This document shows, one piece after another, positions 55,747-64,000 of a stretch of 64,000 nt of DNA (position 1 is the stretch's first letter; every line of letters starts with the position of its first letter). This DNA comes from Salisediminibacterium halotolerans (lineage in GTDB: Bacteria; Bacillota; Bacilli; Bacillales; Salisediminibacteriaceae), in contig NZ_RKQQ01000007.1 in the NCBI RefSeq assembly GCF_003814815.1, positions 124,001-188,000 of the forward strand, written 5' to 3'. The translations under genes and the position numbers were made by a program. Under the pieces are notes generated by a model that worked only from the letters and a program-made list of their open reading frames with translations, was not told the origin of the DNA and did no database searches.

Positions 55747-56346
55747 GTGAGCAAAAAAAGAGGCGAAAAATACGATCAAATAATTGATGCAGCAGTGAAG
55801 GTTATTGCAGAAAACGGCTATCATCACTCACAAGTATCGAAGATCGCCCGCGAAGCCGGAGTCGCCGACGGAACGATTTATTTATACTTTAAAAATAAAG
55901 AAGATATTTTGATATCGATGTTTGAAGAAAAAATGGGCCGTTTTGTCGAGAAGATTCAGGAACGTCTGAATGGCGTTGAAAATACTGAAGAAAAAATGCG
56001 GATTTTGATCGAAATGCATTTTTCACAGCTTGAGCATGATCATGACATGGCGATTGTCACCCAGCTGGAATTACGGCAGTCAAATATTGCAATCCGTCAT
56101 AAAGTCAACGAAGTGCTGAAAGGTTACCTGACACTGGTTGATGAGCTTTTGCAAGAAGGTATTGAAACGGGCTTTTTTGACCCGCAAATGGACAGGCGTA
56201 TTGCCAGGCAGATGATTTTCGGCGCTCTTGATGAAATCGTGACGAATTGGGTCATGAAAGATCATCGTTATGAGCTGACACCTTTAGTGCCGACAGTAAA
56301 TGAGATGCTGTTAAACGGGATCTCTTGTAAACAAAAAACGAGCTGA
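55747..56346 (+). CDS. fadR: Fatty-acid degradation regulator FadR (TetR family)
   Basis: A 199-residue TetR-family repressor. The N-terminal HTH (about 5-55) reads IIDAAVKVIAENGYHHSQVS and GVADGTIYLYFKNKEDIL, almost as in B. subtilis FadR. The C-terminal ligand domain includes AIVTQLELRQSN and ARQMIFGALDEIVTNWVM; it binds long-chain acyl-CoA. The GTG at 55747 has AAGGAG 8 bp upstream; a GTG at 55741 is too close and the longer reading begins inside the operator. fadB and etfBA follow in the same direction. Confidence 0.94.
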   Translation: MSKKRGEKYDQIIDAAVKVIAENGYHHSQVSKIAREAGVADGTIYLYFKNKEDILISMFEEKMGRFVEKIQERLNGVENTEEKMRILIEMHFSQLEHDHDMAIVTQLELRQSNIAIRHKVNEVLKGYLTLVDELLQEGIETGFFDPQMDRRIARQMIFGALDEIVTNWVMKDHRYELTPLVPTVNEMLLNGISCKQKTS

Positions 56347-56361
56347 AAAGGGTGATTTGTA

Positions 56362-57138
56362 TTGGGTGAATCATTTCTGAACGTGACAACTGAAAACGAA
56401 ATAGGGGTGATCACGATCAGCCGCCCGCCTGCGAATGTGATAAACCATCAGTTGCTGCAAGAATTAGAAACAGCCGTTGATGATTTCGCCGAAAACGACG
56501 CGATTCGTGCAGTCATTATTCTCGGCGAGGGAAAATATTTTGCTTCCGGTGCAGACATTAAAGAATTTACGGAGATTAGCCATGCAAATCAATATCGTGA
56601 ACAGGCAAGAGTCGGACAAAAAATTTTCCGTAAAATTGAATTGCTGCCAAAACCGGTGATAGCAGCTGTTCACGGCGCGGCCCTTGGCGGAGGGTTGGAA
56701 CTGATTATGGCCTGTCATTTGCGTCTAGTTACAAAAGATGCCAAATTAGGGCTTCCCGAATTAAAGCTGGGGCTGATCCCCGGTTTTGGCGGGACGCAGC
56801 GACTGCCGAATTTAGTCGGCAAATCCAAAGCGGTGGAGATGATGTTAAGTTCTGATCCGATTACCGGCGAGGAAGCCGTTCAATGGGGATTAGCTAATCG
56901 TACGGCCGATGAAAGCACGCTGTATGAAGAAGCGCTCGCATTTGCAACGAAGCTGACGCGGAAATCGAAAGACAGCATAAGAGCGGTGTTGGAACTTGCC
57001 AATGAAGCGGAGAAAGAACCGATCGAACGCGGTCAGGAGAAAGAGTCGGTTTATTTCGGGGATATTGCCGAATCCAAAAATGGTCAGGAAGGAATACACG
57101 CCTTTTTAGAAAAACGGGAACCGCAGTTTTACAGCTGA
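56362..57138 (+). CDS. fadB: Enoyl-CoA hydratase
   Basis: A 258-residue crotonase-family enzyme that hydrates trans-2-enoyl-CoA in beta-oxidation. Oxyanion-hole segments are FASGADIKEF near 64 and HGAALGGGLELIMACH near 100. The catalytic Glu region is GLPELKLGLIPGFGGTQRLP near 132. The start is TTG, 9 bp after AAAAGGGTG. It lies 15 bp after fadR, in the order fadR-fadB-etfB-etfA known from B. subtilis, which supports the name. Confidence 0.92.
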   Translation: MGESFLNVTTENEIGVITISRPPANVINHQLLQELETAVDDFAENDAIRAVIILGEGKYFASGADIKEFTEISHANQYREQARVGQKIFRKIELLPKPVIAAVHGAALGGGLELIMACHLRLVTKDAKLGLPELKLGLIPGFGGTQRLPNLVGKSKAVEMMLSSDPITGEEAVQWGLANRTADESTLYEEALAFATKLTRKSKDSIRAVLELANEAEKEPIERGQEKESVYFGDIAESKNGQEGIHAFLEKREPQFYS

Positions 57139-57211
57139 TCGGCAGATGATTAAATAAATGTACGCAAATTTGAAAGCGGTTTAATTGATTACGATCACGG
57201 GAGGGAACATT

Positions 57212-57982
57212 ATGAACATTTATGTCATTATGAAGCGGACGTTTGACACCGAAGAAAAAATCCAAATCGAGAACGGAAACATTGTCGAAGACGGTGCCGA
57301 ATTCATCATTAACCCTTATGATGAATACGCGATTGAAGAAGCGATTCAGCTGCGGGATGAACACGGCGGAGAAGTGACGTTGGTGACTGTCGGCGAAGAC
57401 GAAGCTGAAAAACAAATCCGAACCGGACTTGCGATGGGAGCAGACAAAGCCGTTTTAATTGAAGATGAAGATGTCGAAGACGGTGATCCTTATTCAACAG
57501 AACGAATTTTAGGAGCCTATTTTGCAGGGAAAGACGTCGACATCATTCTCGCAGGAAATGTTGCTGTTGACGGCGGATCCGGCCAAGTCGGTCCCCGCTT
57601 GGCGGAAAGGCTCGGCATCAATCACGTAACGTCAGTCGTTGATATTAGTATAGAGGACGGAAAAGCAACGATTGAAAAGGATGTCGAAGGCGACCAAGAA
57701 TTTATCGAAATCCCGGTTCCGCTTTTAATTACAGCTCAGCAAGGGCTGAATGACCCGCGTTATCCTTCGCTTCCGGGCATTATGAAAGCGAAGAAAAAAC
57801 CGCTGGAAGAGATGGACTTGGATGATCTGGACCTTGAGGAAGAGGAAGCGGAAGGAAAAACAAAGATTGTCTCCCGCTATTTACCGCCGGAAAAAGAAGC
57901 GGGCCGGATTCTCGAAGGCGAGGTTGATGAGCAGGTCGCAGAACTTGTATCTGTGTTGAAAAATGAAGCGAAAGTGATATAA
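57212..57982 (+). CDS. etfB: Electron transfer flavoprotein beta subunit
   Basis: A 256-residue subunit that passes electrons from acyl-CoA dehydrogenase to the quinone pool. It begins NIYVIMKRTFDTEEKI and has the AMP-site loop ILAGNVAVDGGSGQVGPRLA near 110. The conserved TAQQGLNDPRYPSLPGIMKAKKK segment is split by the membrane-facing recognition loop region. The acidic stretch EEMDLDDLDLEEEEAEG near 203 is richer in acid than in most relatives. The ATG at 57212 has GGGAGGG upstream; an earlier ATT/ATG-like reading from 57185 lacks support. etfA follows 15 bp later. Confidence 0.93.
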   Translation: MNIYVIMKRTFDTEEKIQIENGNIVEDGAEFIINPYDEYAIEEAIQLRDEHGGEVTLVTVGEDEAEKQIRTGLAMGADKAVLIEDEDVEDGDPYSTERILGAYFAGKDVDIILAGNVAVDGGSGQVGPRLAERLGINHVTSVVDISIEDGKATIEKDVEGDQEFIEIPVPLLITAQQGLNDPRYPSLPGIMKAKKKPLEEMDLDDLDLEEEEAEGKTKIVSRYLPPEKEAGRILEGEVDEQVAELVSVLKNEAKVI

Positions 57983-57997
57983 GGGGAGGTAAACAAT

Positions 57998-58966
57998 ATG
58001 TTAAATAAAGTACTCGTATTTGGCGAAATCCGCGATGGTGAATTCCGGAACGTAGCGTTTGAATCTTTGGCAGCGGCAAAACAGATTGCTCCCGACGGAG
58101 AGATCGTCGGTGTTGTTGCCGGAGAAGAAGTGCAAGCAGAAGGCAAGAAGCTGTTTCATTACGGCGCTGACCGTGTGACAGCCGTTGAGCATACGAACTT
58201 GGCGCACTTCACACCTGAAGGTTATACGCAGGCTTTAAAAGCAGCGATTGATGCTGAAGCCCCTGACGCTGTCATTATGGGGCATACCGCCTTAGGCAGG
58301 GATTTATCTGCGAAACTTGCCGGAAGACTAAACGCCGGACTCGTCTCTGATGCTGTCGCAATCGAAATGAAAGACGGTCCGGTGTTTACCCGCCCGATTT
58401 ATTCCGGCAAGGCTTTTGAGCAAGTTACGGTGAAAGACGGATTGCTGATGGCGACAATTCGGCCGAACAATATTCCGGCGCTTGAAGCTGACATGGGACG
58501 CGAAGGCGAAGTCGCCTCGCTGGATGCAGAAATTGAAAACTTACAGACGGTGATTAAAAATGTCGTGAAAAATACCGCAACCGGCATTGATCTTTCTGAA
58601 GCTTCCGTCATTGTCGCCGGCGGAAGAGGTCTGAAAGGTGAAGAACATTTTAAAATGCTGGATGAATTAGCTGATGTGCTTGGCGGGGCTGTCGGCGCGT
58701 CGCGCGGGGCATGCGACGCAGAGTATTGTGACTATGCATTGCAAATCGGTCAAACCGGCAAAGTTGTAACACCAGATCTTTATATTGCTGTCGGTTTGAG
58801 CGGGGCGATCCAGCACGTAGCGGGAATGTCGAACTCGAAAGTGATTGTCGCAATTAATAAAGATCCGGAAGCGGAAATTTTTCAGATCGCTGATTACGGC
58901 ATCGTCGGCGACTTGTTTGATATTGTGCCGAAGTTGAAAGAAGAATTTAAAAAAGTTGTCGTATAA
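57998..58966 (+). CDS. etfA: Electron transfer flavoprotein alpha subunit
   Basis: A 322-residue partner of EtfB. The C-terminal FAD-binding domain holds VIVAGGRGLKGEEHFKML near 205, GASRGACDAEYCDYALQIGQ near 233, and TGKVVTPDLYIAVGLSGAIQ near 253, the classic EtfA signature. GGGGAGG lies before the ATG. A terminator follows, ending the fadR-fadB-etfBA unit. Confidence 0.95.
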   Translation: MLNKVLVFGEIRDGEFRNVAFESLAAAKQIAPDGEIVGVVAGEEVQAEGKKLFHYGADRVTAVEHTNLAHFTPEGYTQALKAAIDAEAPDAVIMGHTALGRDLSAKLAGRLNAGLVSDAVAIEMKDGPVFTRPIYSGKAFEQVTVKDGLLMATIRPNNIPALEADMGREGEVASLDAEIENLQTVIKNVVKNTATGIDLSEASVIVAGGRGLKGEEHFKMLDELADVLGGAVGASRGACDAEYCDYALQIGQTGKVVTPDLYIAVGLSGAIQHVAGMSNSKVIVAINKDPEAEIFQIADYGIVGDLFDIVPKLKEEFKKVVV

Positions 58967-58980
58967 ACGAACTGTCGAAA

Positions 58981-59008
58981 GCGGAAGGTCGAGGCCTTCC
59001 GCTTTTTT
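58981..59008 (+). terminator. Terminator after etfA
   Basis: The perfect stem GCGGAAGG / CCTTCCGC with a TCGAGG loop is followed by TTTTTT. Confidence 0.88.
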
Positions 59009-59158
59009 GGTAAAAACGGATTTTTTGCGTAATTGATTTCAATTCGGTATGATGGGATTAAATCATTTTGCCTTAGCCATCAAACTGCAACTGAGGTTCA
59101 TGATTCAGCTTCTGCCCGAAGCGTTTGTAAGCATTTTGTTCGATGGGGATTAAATGAC

Positions 59159-59187
59159 TTGGCAAATGATCGTTCATCCGGTATAAT
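59159..59187 (+). promoter_or_regulatory. SigA promoter of trxA
   Basis: TTGGCA (59159-59164) and TATAAT (59182-59187) are separated by 17 bp. A GTTTGT...GGGGAT pair just upstream recalls a stress (SigB-type) promoter but the 16-bp spacing is wide, so it is not claimed. Confidence 0.7.
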
Positions 59188-59235
59188 ACCCTAAGGGGTA
59201 ATAACCCGGCGAATATTTAGAGGAGGTATGAAATT

Positions 59236-59553
59236 ATGGCTATTGTAAAAGCAGATGATCAAACTTTTGCGCAGGAAACAAATAACGGGGTTGTATTGGC
59301 AGATTTTTGGGCACCTTGGTGCGGCCCGTGTAAAATGATTGCACCGGTATTGGAAGAGCTCGACTCTGAAATGGGCGATCAAGTGAAAATCGTCAAGCTC
59401 GATGTCGATGAAAACCAAGAAACGGCCGGCCAATACGGAGTGATGAGCATTCCGACATTGCTTGTATTTAAAGACGGTGAAGTCGTCGATCAAATCGTAG
59501 GTTTTCAGCCGAAAGAATCACTGCAAAACACGTTGAATAAACATTTATCCTAA
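59236..59553 (+). CDS. trxA: Thioredoxin
   Basis: A 105-residue thioredoxin, usual length. The redox site is WAPWCGPCK with Cys29 and Cys32, with the buried Asp23 and the cis-Pro in [12 protein letters not shown]. It reduces disulfides in cytosolic proteins such as ribonucleotide reductase. GAGGAGG precedes the ATG. It has its own promoter and terminator, as in B. subtilis, between etfA and uvrC. Confidence 0.97.
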   Translation: MAIVKADDQTFAQETNNGVVLADFWAPWCGPCKMIAPVLEELDSEMGDQVKIVKLDVDENQETAGQYGVMSIPTLLVFKDGEVVDQIVGFQPKESLQNTLNKHLS

Positions 59554-59560
59554 GTAATTA

Positions 59561-59600
59561 AAACCCTTCGCTGTGCATAAGCACAGCGAAGGGTTTTTGT
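59561..59600 (+). terminator. Terminator after trxA
   Basis: A very long perfect stem (AAACCCTTCGCTGTGC / GCACAGCGAAGGGTTT, loop ATAA) followed by TT. The A-rich left side could also make it work in reverse. Confidence 0.88.
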
Positions 59601-59683
59601 TTTCAGCGTCCTAAAAGACCTGCGGCGGCTTCCGTGATACAATGGCCGTGTTCATATTTCACACGCAAAGGAGCAGGCAATAG

Positions 59684-61465
59684 ATGGGTGATTTAAAAGA
59701 AAAGCTGAATTCTTTGCCCGCTCAGCCGGGCTGTTATTTAATGAAAAACCGGCATGGAACGGTAATATATGCCGGTAAAGCGAAAGTGCTGAGAAATCGG
59801 GTCCGATCCTATTTTACGGGCTCTCACGATATGAAAACACAGCGTCTCGTCAATGAGATTGACGATTTTGAATATATAGTTACCGGATCGGAGGTTGAAG
59901 CGCTTCTTCTTGAACAAAATTTAATAAAAAAATATGAACCGCGTTACAATGTTTTGTTAAAAGATGATAAGACGTACCCGTTTTTAAAAATAACAAACGA
60001 AGAGCACCCGCGCTTGATAACAACGCGAAAAGTATTAAAGGACGGCGCGAAATATTTCGGCCCTTATCCGAATGCGCAAGCAGCTAATGAAACGAAAAAG
60101 CTGCTTGACAGACTGTATCCGCTCCGTAAATGCCGCACGCTCCCGGATCGGGTTTGCTTGTATTATCATATCGGCCAGTGTCTTGCGCCGTGTGAATTCC
60201 CTGTCGCTGAAGAGACAAATAAGCGTATGGTTAGTGAAATGACCAAGTTTTTACAGGGCGGACATCCGAAAGTGAAAGAAGAGATCGAGGAAAAAATGTA
60301 CGCCGCTTCGGAAGAAATGAATTTTGAACGGGCTAAAGAACTGCGGGATCAAATTCGTCATATCGAAGCAGTGATGGAAAAACAAAAGATTACGATGACC
60401 GATCAGGCTGACCGGGATGTTTTCAGTTACAGTGTCGAGAAAGGCTGGATGTGTGTACAGGTTTTCTTTATCAGGCAAGGGCAGCTGATTGAGCGGGATG
60501 TGTCGCTTTTTCCTACGTATCAAGATCCGATTGATGATTTTTACACGTTTATCGGTCAATTTTATCTCGAAGAGCACCATAAAAAACCGCGTGAGATTTT
60601 TGTTCCCTCAGGCATGAACACCGACATGCTCAGTGAATTTCTCAACGTGAAAACGATTGAACCGAAACGGGGGCAAAAAAAAGAGCTGGTCGATATGGCG
60701 ACAAAGAATGCAGCGCTCGCTTTAAAAGAGAAGTTCGATATGATTGAACGCAATGAGCAAAAAACCGTCCGTGCTGCTGAAAAGTTAGGCGAAGCGCTGA
60801 ATATTGATGCCCCGTACCGTATTGAAGCTTTTGACAATTCCAATATTCAAGGGACAGATCCGGTTTCGGCGATGGTTTCGTTTGTTGACGGCAAGCCGGA
60901 CAAACAAAATTACCGCAAATACAAAGTGAAAACCGTCGACGGTCCGGATGACTATGAATCGATGCGCGAAGTCATCAGACGACGCTATTTACGGCTCTTA
61001 AAAGAAGAAGCGGCCTTGCCGGATCTTATCGTCATCGACGGCGGCAAAGGGCAAATATCGGCTGCGCAGGAAGTGTTGGAAGAAGAGCTGAGCCTGACGA
61101 TCCCGGTTTGCGGTCTCGTTAAAGATGACAAGCATAAAACATCGCAGCTAATGATCGGCGATCCGCCAGAGTTGGTAGCGCTGAAGAAAACGAGTGAAGA
61201 ATTTTATCTCTTGCAGCGAATACAAGATGAAGTGCATCGTTTTGCGATCACCTTCCATCGTAAAGTACGTAAAAAAACGCAATTTTCTTCGGCGTTGGAC
61301 GATGTGCAAGGGATCGGCGAGAAACGCAAAAGACTGTTATTAAAGGAATTCGGCTCCTTAAAACGGATGAAGGCCGCGTCTGTGGAAGATATCGAGCGCG
61401 TAGGAATTCCTCAGCAGGTTGCTCAAGCGTTAAAGAACGAGATCAACAGTGAAGAGGAAAAATGA
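59684..61465 (+). CDS. uvrC: Excinuclease ABC subunit C
   Basis: A 593-residue nucleotide-excision repair nuclease. The N-terminal GIY-YIG domain (about 15-95) has [20 protein letters not shown] and makes the 3' cut. A UVR motif (about 200-235; [20 protein letters not shown]) binds UvrB. The RNase H-like domain has [20 protein letters not shown] and [16 protein letters not shown] and makes the 5' cut. HhH repeats lie at the end ([20 protein letters not shown]). The start has AAGGAGCAGG upstream. It precedes lysC, as in B. subtilis. Confidence 0.96.
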   Translation: MGDLKEKLNSLPAQPGCYLMKNRHGTVIYAGKAKVLRNRVRSYFTGSHDMKTQRLVNEIDDFEYIVTGSEVEALLLEQNLIKKYEPRYNVLLKDDKTYPFLKITNEEHPRLITTRKVLKDGAKYFGPYPNAQAANETKKLLDRLYPLRKCRTLPDRVCLYYHIGQCLAPCEFPVAEETNKRMVSEMTKFLQGGHPKVKEEIEEKMYAASEEMNFERAKELRDQIRHIEAVMEKQKITMTDQADRDVFSYSVEKGWMCVQVFFIRQGQLIERDVSLFPTYQDPIDDFYTFIGQFYLEEHHKKPREIFVPSGMNTDMLSEFLNVKTIEPKRGQKKELVDMATKNAALALKEKFDMIERNEQKTVRAAEKLGEALNIDAPYRIEAFDNSNIQGTDPVSAMVSFVDGKPDKQNYRKYKVKTVDGPDDYESMREVIRRRYLRLLKEEAALPDLIVIDGGKGQISAAQEVLEEELSLTIPVCGLVKDDKHKTSQLMIGDPPELVALKKTSEEFYLLQRIQDEVHRFAITFHRKVRKKTQFSSALDDVQGIGEKRKRLLLKEFGSLKRMKAASVEDIERVGIPQQVAQALKNEINSEEEK

Positions 61466-61626
61466 GGATAGAGCCAAATTGCGATTCCCGCAGGTGTTTG
61501 TTACGCTTAGAGATGTATTTTGCCGGTTTCAAGGCCGGTGCGGCACAGCGAAAAACTAGCAGCTGTGCTGCAGGATGAAATTTCGAAATTTTCCGTAAAA
61601 TGAATACATCAGAGGAGGAATCGACA

Positions 61627-62874
61627 TTGGCTACAGTTGTGCAAAAGTTTGGGGGCACTTCAGTCGGCGATACCGACAAAATTAAACGGGTCGCTGAAAG
61701 AATCCGCGCTCGAATGGAAGAAGGCGATCAAGTCGTAACTGTCGTATCGGCGATGGGGAAATCGACGGATAAGCTGGTTGATCTCGCAAATGATATTACC
61801 GATTCCCCTGATCCGCGTGAAATGGATATGCTGCTTACAACCGGAGAACAAGTAACCATTTCCTTAGTTGTCATGGCATTGAAAGAATTGGGAGTCGAAG
61901 CTGTTTCATTAACCGGTTGGCAAGCAGGGATCCGAACTGAACCGGTTCACCAAGATGCAAGAATAACCGATATCGATCCTTCGTTTGTTCAAGACTATTT
62001 AAATGAAGGGAAAGCGGTGCTCGTCGCGGGCTTTCAGGGCGTCAGCGATGGCGGAGATATTACCACCCTCGGAAGAGGCGGCTCAGATACAACGGCTGTT
62101 GCTCTCGCTGCCGCTTTACAAGCAGACAGCTGTTCTATTTTCACAGATGTCACCGGCGTATACACAGCCGATCCGCGGTACGTCGACGGCGCCCGTCAAT
62201 TAGACAGTGTTTCTTACGATGAAATGCTGGAATTAGCTAACCTCGGCGCTGGAGTGCTCCATCCGCGGGCTGTCGAATTCGCGAAAAATTACAGCGTCCC
62301 GCTGATCGTCCGCTCCAGTTTGGAAGATGTTCCCGGAACACTCGTAGAGGAGGAAGTATCCATGGAAGAAAATTTAATTGTTCGCGGCTTAGCATTTGAA
62401 AAAGATATCACGAAAATCTCCATCGAACGTTTACCGAATCAATACGAAACGATGTCTGAAGTGTTTGCCATTCTGGCCGCAGAAGGGATCAATGTCGATT
62501 TGATTATTCAGCAGACAACCTCCGATCATGCTTTGAACGTGTCGTTTTCGGTAGATACGGACAAATTGGATCGGGCGCTGGAACTGCTGGAAGAGAATAA
62601 AGTCCATCTCTGCTACAGCATCGTCCGCCATGAAAGCTTGCTGGCAAAAGTATCGATTGTCGGTTCGGGAATGATTTCAAACCCGGGTGTTGCAGCCGAT
62701 ATGTTCCGTGTTCTTTCTGAGGAAGAAGTAGAAATTAAGATGGTCAGCACCTCAGAAATCGGTGTCTCTGCGATCGTGCCCGAAGAAGCGATGATTCGTG
62801 CGGCGAATGCCCTTCATGCTCAATTTGAGCTGGGTCAGAAGGATAAAGAAAAGGTTGAGGCGCTGCAGGCTTGA
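61627..62874 (+). CDS. lysC: Aspartate kinase, lysine-sensitive type (LysC)
   Basis: A 415-residue aspartokinase that starts the Lys/Met/Thr and diaminopimelate pathway. The kinase domain opens [12 protein letters not shown] and has [21 protein letters not shown] and [19 protein letters not shown]. Two ACT domains (about 260-415) bind the inhibitor, with [15 protein letters not shown]. The TTG at 61627 has AGGAGG 8 bp upstream and gives the family N-terminus; an ATG at 61600 has no ribosome site. An internal start at 62362 should give a separate ACT-domain beta subunit. The lysine riboswitch seen before B. subtilis lysC is not found. Confidence 0.93.
   Translation: MATVVQKFGGTSVGDTDKIKRVAERIRARMEEGDQVVTVVSAMGKSTDKLVDLANDITDSPDPREMDMLLTTGEQVTISLVVMALKELGVEAVSLTGWQAGIRTEPVHQDARITDIDPSFVQDYLNEGKAVLVAGFQGVSDGGDITTLGRGGSDTTAVALAAALQADSCSIFTDVTGVYTADPRYVDGARQLDSVSYDEMLELANLGAGVLHPRAVEFAKNYSVPLIVRSSLEDVPGTLVEEEVSMEENLIVRGLAFEKDITKISIERLPNQYETMSEVFAILAAEGINVDLIIQQTTSDHALNVSFSVDTDKLDRALELLEENKVHLCYSIVRHESLLAKVSIVGSGMISNPGVAADMFRVLSEEEVEIKMVSTSEIGVSAIVPEEAMIRAANALHAQFELGQKDKEKVEALQA
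62362..62874 (+). CDS. Internal start: beta subunit of aspartate kinase
   Basis: Inside lysC, AGGAGG (62348-62353) is followed 8 bp later by an in-frame ATG (62362), as good a site as that of lysC itself. The product (170 residues, [15 protein letters not shown]...) is just the two ACT domains. B. subtilis aspartokinase II is known to be made of such alpha and beta subunits from one gene, so this is a conserved trait. Confidence 0.8.
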   Translation: MEENLIVRGLAFEKDITKISIERLPNQYETMSEVFAILAAEGINVDLIIQQTTSDHALNVSFSVDTDKLDRALELLEENKVHLCYSIVRHESLLAKVSIVGSGMISNPGVAADMFRVLSEEEVEIKMVSTSEIGVSAIVPEEAMIRAANALHAQFELGQKDKEKVEALQA

Positions 62875-62894
62875 ATGAACCGATTCAGCGTTTA

Positions 62895-62934
62895 AAACAG
62901 CCGCCGGCATCGACTGTGCCGGCGGCTTCGTTTA
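62895..62934. terminator. Terminator between converging lysC and yslB
   Basis: The stem GCCGCCGGCA / TGCCGGCGGC with a short loop (62900-62926) has AAAA on the left and TCGTTT on the right, so it should work for both directions, better for the minus strand. Confidence 0.7.
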
Positions 62935-62938
62935 ACGT

Positions 62939-63367
62939 TCAGCTTTCCCGCGGATCTTTGCGGTCTGTTTTTACATAGATATGAACCAATTGCGGATTTG
63001 TCTCTTTCACTTCATACGTTGCTTCGGTTACATGACCGGTCTCGTTCTCTGTGACTTGCGCTAAAAAGCCTGTTTCAAGCGCGAACGATGTGTCACTTGC
63101 CGCAAAATCTACTGAAAGCACATACGTTTTTCTGTTGGCCTTCGTTTTGAGTTCATCCAAAAGTCCCCAACCGGCTTCTTGAAAGAAAATCGGCACCCCG
63201 TTTTCCCGCCAATTGTCTGCGTGTTTGCGGGCTAAAGTGCGGCCGATATAATATAAAATAACCGATTCGTCTTCACCTAATAATTCCGGCAGAACGTCGT
63301 TGCGTAAAAGTTTATAACTGAAAGCCGGCACATCCGCCGGTTCTTCGTGTTTCTTTTTGTTAAACAT
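62939..63367 (-). CDS. yslB: YslB family protein (DUF2507)
   Basis: A 142-residue cytosolic protein. The visible DUF2507 pattern includes SYKLLRNDVLPELLGEDESV, YYIGRTLARKH and FFQEAGWGLLDELK. The fold of this family resembles V4R-type (NO-binding-like) domains, but no ligand is known. The ATG at 63367 has GGATGAGG upstream; a longer reading begins in the intergenic region. Position after lysC matches B. subtilis yslB. Confidence 0.85.
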   Translation of the reverse strand: MFNKKKHEEPADVPAFSYKLLRNDVLPELLGEDESVILYYIGRTLARKHADNWRENGVPIFFQEAGWGLLDELKTKANRKTYVLSVDFAASDTSFALETGFLAQVTENETGHVTEATYEVKETNPQLVHIYVKTDRKDPRES

Positions 63368-63553
63368 GTTTATCCTCATCCTTTTTCTCACGGTTTTACA
63401 GCGGTACGTCTTCATCTTATCATAAACGGCCGTACAAAAAGAAAGGTAATCTTTTCCTTCCTTTATTTCGCCGAAAAGCGTGATTTGCTTGGTGACCTGG
63501 TTATTCTTGGCATGGTATACTGTTTGGCGAATAGTCTGCAGGAGGTTACGCAA

Positions 63554-64000
63554 TGAAATTCGGCATGAACAAACTGCTCACCCCGTTTCGAATTATTGTC
63601 CTGTCTTACATTATTGCGATGGCTGTTTTCAGCATACTTTTATACTTGCCGGTTTCATCGCTTCCGGGAGAAGCGGTGTCCTATCAGGAGGCGCTTTTCA
63701 CCGCGGTCAGCGCCGTCAGCGTGACCGGCCTGACCGTCGTTAATGTTTCAGAGACATACAGCGGTGCAGGAGTCTTTTTCTTAGCACTGGCGATTCAGCT
63801 AGGCGGAATCGGTGTAATGACATTGGGAACTTTCGTCTGGATGGTTCTCGGCCAAAAAATTCCCCTTTCCCGCCGCATGCTGATCATGGTTGACCAAAAT
63901 CAAATATCCTTTGCCGGGATGGTTAAACTGATGCGCGGAATTCTTTTTGTTGCGATCGGCATCGAAGTCGTCGGGGCGCTGATTCTCGGTACATATTACA
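63554..64000 (+). CDS. Ktr/Trk-type potassium uptake channel subunit, N-terminal part
   Basis: The first 149 codons of a membrane protein that runs off the window. AGGAGG lies 8 bp before the ATG. Hydrophobic helices alternate, with the first selectivity-filter loop TAVSAVSVTGLTVVNV (the SVTG filter) and QLGGIGVMTLGTF. This is the TrkH/KtrB superfamily; length and N-terminus suit KtrB or KtrD of Bacillus, which work with a KtrA/C gating ring. The missing remainder prevents a firm gene name. In B. subtilis sdhCAB lies beyond yslB, so the orders part here. Confidence 0.85.

Noticed and set aside
59123-59150. SigB-type promoter before trxA (GTTTGT...GGGGAT)
   Set aside because: The spacing of 16 bp is longer than usual and both boxes are imperfect; a good SigA promoter lies just downstream.
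61600-61626. ATG at 61600 as the lysC start
   Set aside because: It has no ribosome site and adds nine residues that relatives lack, while TTG at 61627 has AGGAGG at ideal spacing.

Overview
The window is a block of core chromosome from a low-to-moderate G+C Gram-positive bacterium of the family Bacillaceae. Nearly every gene is recognisable, and the order follows the Bacillus subtilis ytkL-ytoI-nrnA-dnaE-accDA-pfkA-pyk-citZ-icd-mdh-phoPR-polA-mutM-coaE-speD-nrdR-dnaBI-thrS-infC-rpmI-rplT-ysd-pheST-rnhC-zapA-polX-mutS2-lcfA-fadR-fadB-etfBA-trxA-uvrC-lysC-yslB arrangement. Many proteins are rich in Asp and Glu, which would suit a halophilic or haloalkaliphilic relative. Genus and species cannot be settled from the sequence alone.

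Layout. 1-3.8 kb: end of a ytkL-type hydrolase, an unassigned lipoprotein, ytoI, ytpI and nrnA. 3.9-19.8 kb: dnaE, then central carbon and lipid metabolism (malic enzyme, a GntR/FadR-family regulator, accDA, pfkA, pyk, citZ, icd, mdh) with two small membrane proteins and a MaoC-like hot-dog protein. 20.6-32.8 kb: phoPR, DNA replication and repair (polA, mutM, nrdR, dnaB, dnaI), coaE, speD and a radical-SAM MqnC-type menaquinone enzyme. 33-47 kb: translation genes under classical attenuators (T-box thrS, L20-leader infC-rpmI-rplT, T-box pheST), with ysdA/ysdB/ysdC-type genes, an all-alpha dUTPase, a TrmH methyltransferase, rnhC, zapA and cvpA. 47-64 kb: polX, mutS2, a fatty-acid beta-oxidation cluster with two tandem acyl-CoA ligases and its FadR regulator, etfBA, trxA, uvrC, lysC, yslB and the start of a Ktr/Trk potassium transporter.

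The most unusual content is a family of interspersed elements without a transposase, present as four copies (19826-20496, 27885-28178, 44744-45164, 53365-53784) plus one probable end remnant (19770-19799). Each copy has imperfect 16-bp terminal inverted repeats and lies at a rho-independent terminator. In three copies the whole terminator hairpin is repeated on both sides, as expected of a target-site duplication. At pheT/rnhC, insertion split a symmetric bidirectional terminator so that the run of T for each direction is now on the far side of the element. One copy carries a second, unrelated 297-bp mobile repeat with perfect 17-bp inverted ends and a 9-bp target duplication.

A second theme is what is missing. 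As I remember the B. subtilis order, several sporulation-linked genes should sit in these intervals (ytrH/ytrI, ytvI, ytaF, ytxC, sspI). All of those intervals are closed up here, which suggests a lineage that has lost sporulation. The mqnC-type gene suggests menaquinone synthesis by the futalosine route rather than the isochorismate route of B. subtilis. Regulatory signals that can be read directly include strong SigA promoters, a perfect FadR palindrome at fadR, a GntR-type operator in the malic-enzyme leader, cre-like sites before both acyl-CoA ligases, an AUC start codon on infC, and an internal start in lysC.
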